Shown one piece after another: positions 12,649 to 14,318 of a DNA stretch of 14,318 bases (position 1 is its first letter; each line of letters begins with the position of its first letter). A program made the translations under genes and the position numbers. Location of the stretch: the NCBI GenBank assembly GCA_025362615.1, contig JANYFQ010000467.1, forward strand, positions 1 through 14,318, in the 5' to 3' direction. This stretch comes from Hymenobacter sp. (GTDB lineage: Bacteria; Bacteroidota; Bacteroidia; Cytophagales; Hymenobacteraceae). The notes below the pieces were generated by a model. That model worked only from the letters and a program-made list of their open reading frames with translations, was not told the DNA's origin and did not search any database.

Positions 12649-13233
12649 ATGGCTGACGAAACTAACGTCCCGCAAGACGACAACCTGACCGCCGACCCGG
12701 CCCACACGGCCGGCGAAATGGCCGATACCAACGGCGAAGCCACCCCGGCCGGGGCCGATGCGCCCGCCGCCGGTGCCCCGCACCTGGAAGCCAGCCGCAC
12801 CGATAGTGAGCTGGCCGAACTTAAAGACAAATACTTGCGCCTGGCCGCTGAGTTTGAAAACTACAAGCGCCGCACCACCAAGGAGCGCATGGAACTGTTC
12901 AAAACCGCCAACCAGGAGTTGATGACGGCCCTGCTGCCCGTGCTCGACGACTTTGACCGGGCCCGGCAGCACACCGAAGGCACCGACGATGCCACCGCCC
13001 TGCGCCACGCCCTCGACATCACCCACGCCAAGCTCACCAAAACCTTGCAGCAGAAAGGCTTGGTTGCGATGGAAACCAGGGGCGGCGACTTCGACGCGGA
13101 GTTGCACGAGGCCATTACCCAGATTCCGGCCCCGAGCGCGGACTTGCAGGGCAAGGTGGTGGACGAGGTGGAGAAGGGCTACTATTTGGGCGACAAGGTA
13201 ATTCGCCACGCCAAAGTGGTGTTGGGCGCGTAA
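12649..13233 (+). CDS. grpE: GrpE, nucleotide exchange factor of DnaK
   Basis: Co-chaperone that releases ADP from DnaK so that it can let go of substrates. The 194-residue protein has a long acidic, Ala/Pro-rich disordered N-terminus (about 1-45). Next is the dimerisation coiled coil (SELAELKDKYLRLAAEFENYKRR, about 53-75), the four-helix region TANQELMTALLPVLDDFDRA, and the beta domain that contacts DnaK (KGLVAMETRGGDFDAELHEAI, then VVDEVEKGYYLGDKVIRHAKVVL). ATG 12649 is chosen because the longer frame (from 12571) is not GrpE-like and covers a weak TCCATTTG promoter candidate at 12566-12573. dnaJ follows on the same strand after a palindrome cluster, so the two are likely one heat-shock operon. 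Confidence 0.95.
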   Translation: MADETNVPQDDNLTADPAHTAGEMADTNGEATPAGADAPAAGAPHLEASRTDSELAELKDKYLRLAAEFENYKRRTTKERMELFKTANQELMTALLPVLDDFDRARQHTEGTDDATALRHALDITHAKLTKTLQQKGLVAMETRGGDFDAELHEAITQIPAPSADLQGKVVDEVEKGYYLGDKVIRHAKVVLGA

Positions 13234-13356
13234 CGTGGGTTTTCCAACCCGCGAGACAGGAGTTTAACGCGGGTTTTCGGCCCGCGAAATATTAAATAAT
13301 AATTACTACGGCGCGGGTATGGCCCGCGCATCACACGCGCGGGTTGAAAACCGCGC
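13234..13356. repeat. Cluster of four short GC-rich palindromes between grpE and dnaJ
   Basis: Four hairpins: 13234-13253 (CGTGGGTT, TTCC, AACCCGCG), 13268-13286 (CGCGGG, TTTTCGG, CCCGCG), 13311-13329 (GCGCGGG, TATGG, CCCGCGC) and 13337-13356 (GCGCGG, GTTGAAAA, CCGCGC). They are variants of one unit, CGCGGGTTTTCNNCCCGCG, the fourth being inverted (its reverse strand reads GCGCGGTTTTCAACCCGCGC). The first starts immediately after the grpE stop. They resemble REP-like elements and would make a structured leader or transcript linker. Confidence 0.85.
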
Positions 13357-13364
13357 TATCCTAT

Positions 13365-14318
13365 ATGGCAACGAAGCGCGATTATTACGAAGTATTGGGC
13401 GTGGCGAAAAATGCGGAGGGCGACGTTATCAAGTCGGCTTACCGCAAGATGGCCATTAAGCACCACCCCGACAAAAACCCCGACGACCCCACGGCCGAGG
13501 ACAAGTTTAAGGAGGCGGCTGAGGCTTACGAAGTGCTGAGCAACGCCGACAAGCGGGCACGTTACGACCGGTTTGGCCACCAAGGCGGTGGTGGGGGCGG
13601 GGCTGGCCCCAACATGGAGGACATCTTCTCGCAGTTCGGCGATATTTTTGGCGGGCAGGGCGGCGGTTTCGACGGCTTCTTTGGTGGGCGGCAGGGTGGC
13701 GGGCAGCGGGCGCGCAAGGGCTCGAACCTGCGCATTAAGTTGAAGCTGGATTTGGAGGAAATTGCCAACGGCGTCGAGAAAAAGATTAAGGTGAAGCGCT
13801 ACGTGGCCTGCCCGCCGTGTAGCGGCACCGGGGCCAAAAACGGCACCGACCTTAAAACCTGCGCCACCTGCCAGGGCCAGGGCCAGGTGAAGCGGGTGGT
13901 GAACACTATGCTGGGCCAAATGGTGAGCAGCAGCACCTGCCCCACTTGCCACGGCGAGGGCAAAACCATCACCGCTACGTGCGACGTGTGCAAGGGCGAG
14001 GGCCGGCAGCTGCACGAGGAAGTCATTCCCATCAACATTCCGGCGGGCGTGGCCAACGATATGCAGCTCAGCATGGGCGGCAAGGGCAACTATCCGGAGC
14101 GCGGCGGTGTGCCCGGCGACCTGCTGATTCAGATTGAGGAAGAGCCGCACGAGTTTTTGAAGCGCGACGGCAACAACGTCATGTTTGAGCAGTACATCTC
14201 GTTTGTGGATGCGGCGCTGGGCGCGAGCCTGGAGGTGCCCACCATTGAGGGCAAGGTGAAAATAAAGGTGGAGCCGGGCACGCAGGCCGGTAAAATTTTG
14301 CGCCTGCGCGGCAAGGGC
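13365..14318 (+). CDS. dnaJ: DnaJ (Hsp40) co-chaperone, 3' end outside the window
   Basis: Stimulates DnaK ATPase and delivers unfolded proteins. 318 codons are visible and the frame is open to the window edge. The J domain is residues 1-70 with the essential His34-Pro35-Asp36 (KHHPDKNPDDP) and YEVLSNADKRARYDRFG. A Gly/Phe-rich linker follows (about 73-120, with GGFDGFFGGRQGGGQ). The zinc region of about 146-215 has all four CxxCxGxG repeats: CPPCSGTG, CATCQGQG, CPTCHGEG, CDVCKGEG. The first substrate-binding domain continues with PVINIPAGV-like INIPAGVANDMQLSMGGKGN and ends within KVEPGTQAGKILRLRGKG. ATG 13365 gives the standard start (MATKRDYYEVLGV). It follows grpE by 131 bases. Confidence 0.96.
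   Translation, partial: MATKRDYYEVLGVAKNAEGDVIKSAYRKMAIKHHPDKNPDDPTAEDKFKEAAEAYEVLSNADKRARYDRFGHQGGGGGGAGPNMEDIFSQFGDIFGGQGGGFDGFFGGRQGGGQRARKGSNLRIKLKLDLEEIANGVEKKIKVKRYVACPPCSGTGAKNGTDLKTCATCQGQGQVKRVVNTMLGQMVSSSTCPTCHGEGKTITATCDVCKGEGRQLHEEVIPINIPAGVANDMQLSMGGKGNYPERGGVPGDLLIQIEEEPHEFLKRDGNNVMFEQYISFVDAALGASLEVPTIEGKVKIKVEPGTQAGKILRLRGKG

Noticed and set aside
13356..14150. A 264-residue open frame antisense to dnaJ
   Set aside because: dnaJ is certain from HPD and four zinc repeats; the reverse product is Ala/Leu/Val-rich with no motif.

Overview
The window looks like chromosomal DNA from a Bacteroidota bacterium, most likely Hymenobacter or a close relative. The evidence is fourfold: -7 boxes of the form TAnnTTTG (TACCTTTG, TATCTTTG, CAACTTTG) instead of sigma-70 -10 boxes; almost no Shine-Dalgarno sequences; a two-gene (split) transketolase; and the character of the proteins. 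Genes are GC-rich, while several intergenic spacers are AT-rich and full of short repeats.

Layout. (1) 1-303, minus strand: the 5' part of RNase P RNA (rnpB), cut by the window edge and carrying a long AT-rich palindrome in helix P12. It diverges from a bcp thiol peroxidase (433-882). (2) 1000-4955: the N- and C-terminal transketolase subunits, separated by 2.1 kb holding a secreted VWA-domain protein (1984-3372) and a 585-bp element (3396-3980). The element has 80-bp inverted hairpin arms around a frameshifted DUF559 endonuclease-like gene. (3) 4955-5671: an sce7726-like PD-(D/E)XK nuclease candidate whose ATG overlaps the transketolase stop; it converges with a membrane protein on the minus strand (5668-6306). 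(4) 6438-8075: a three-gene cassette of ECF sigma factor, single-pass membrane protein (anti-sigma-like) and exported Spy/CpxP-like protein. (5) 8063-8367: a gene-free block bounded by 51-nt inverted repeats, holding a terminator and three tandem 36-bp units. (6) 8362-12059: class III aminotransferase, hypoxanthine phosphoribosyltransferase, adenylate kinase and the GTPase ObgE. (7) 12142-12501, minus: a small membrane protein. (8) 12649-14318: grpE and dnaJ (3' end outside the window), separated by four GC-rich palindromes.

The coding content is mostly housekeeping: RNA processing, pentose phosphate pathway, purine salvage and nucleotide balance, ribosome assembly, chaperones. The unusual content is between and inside these genes. 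Four repeat families occur in 14 kb, one inside a catalytic RNA, one flanking a nuclease-like gene inside a metabolic gene pair, and one reaching into the coding ends of its neighbours. The strongest candidate for an undescribed system is the DUF559 element. Its two arms differ by a compensatory base-pair change, so the hairpin structure appears to be maintained by selection. The sce7726-like gene right after the transketolase C subunit is a second nuclease candidate at the same locus.
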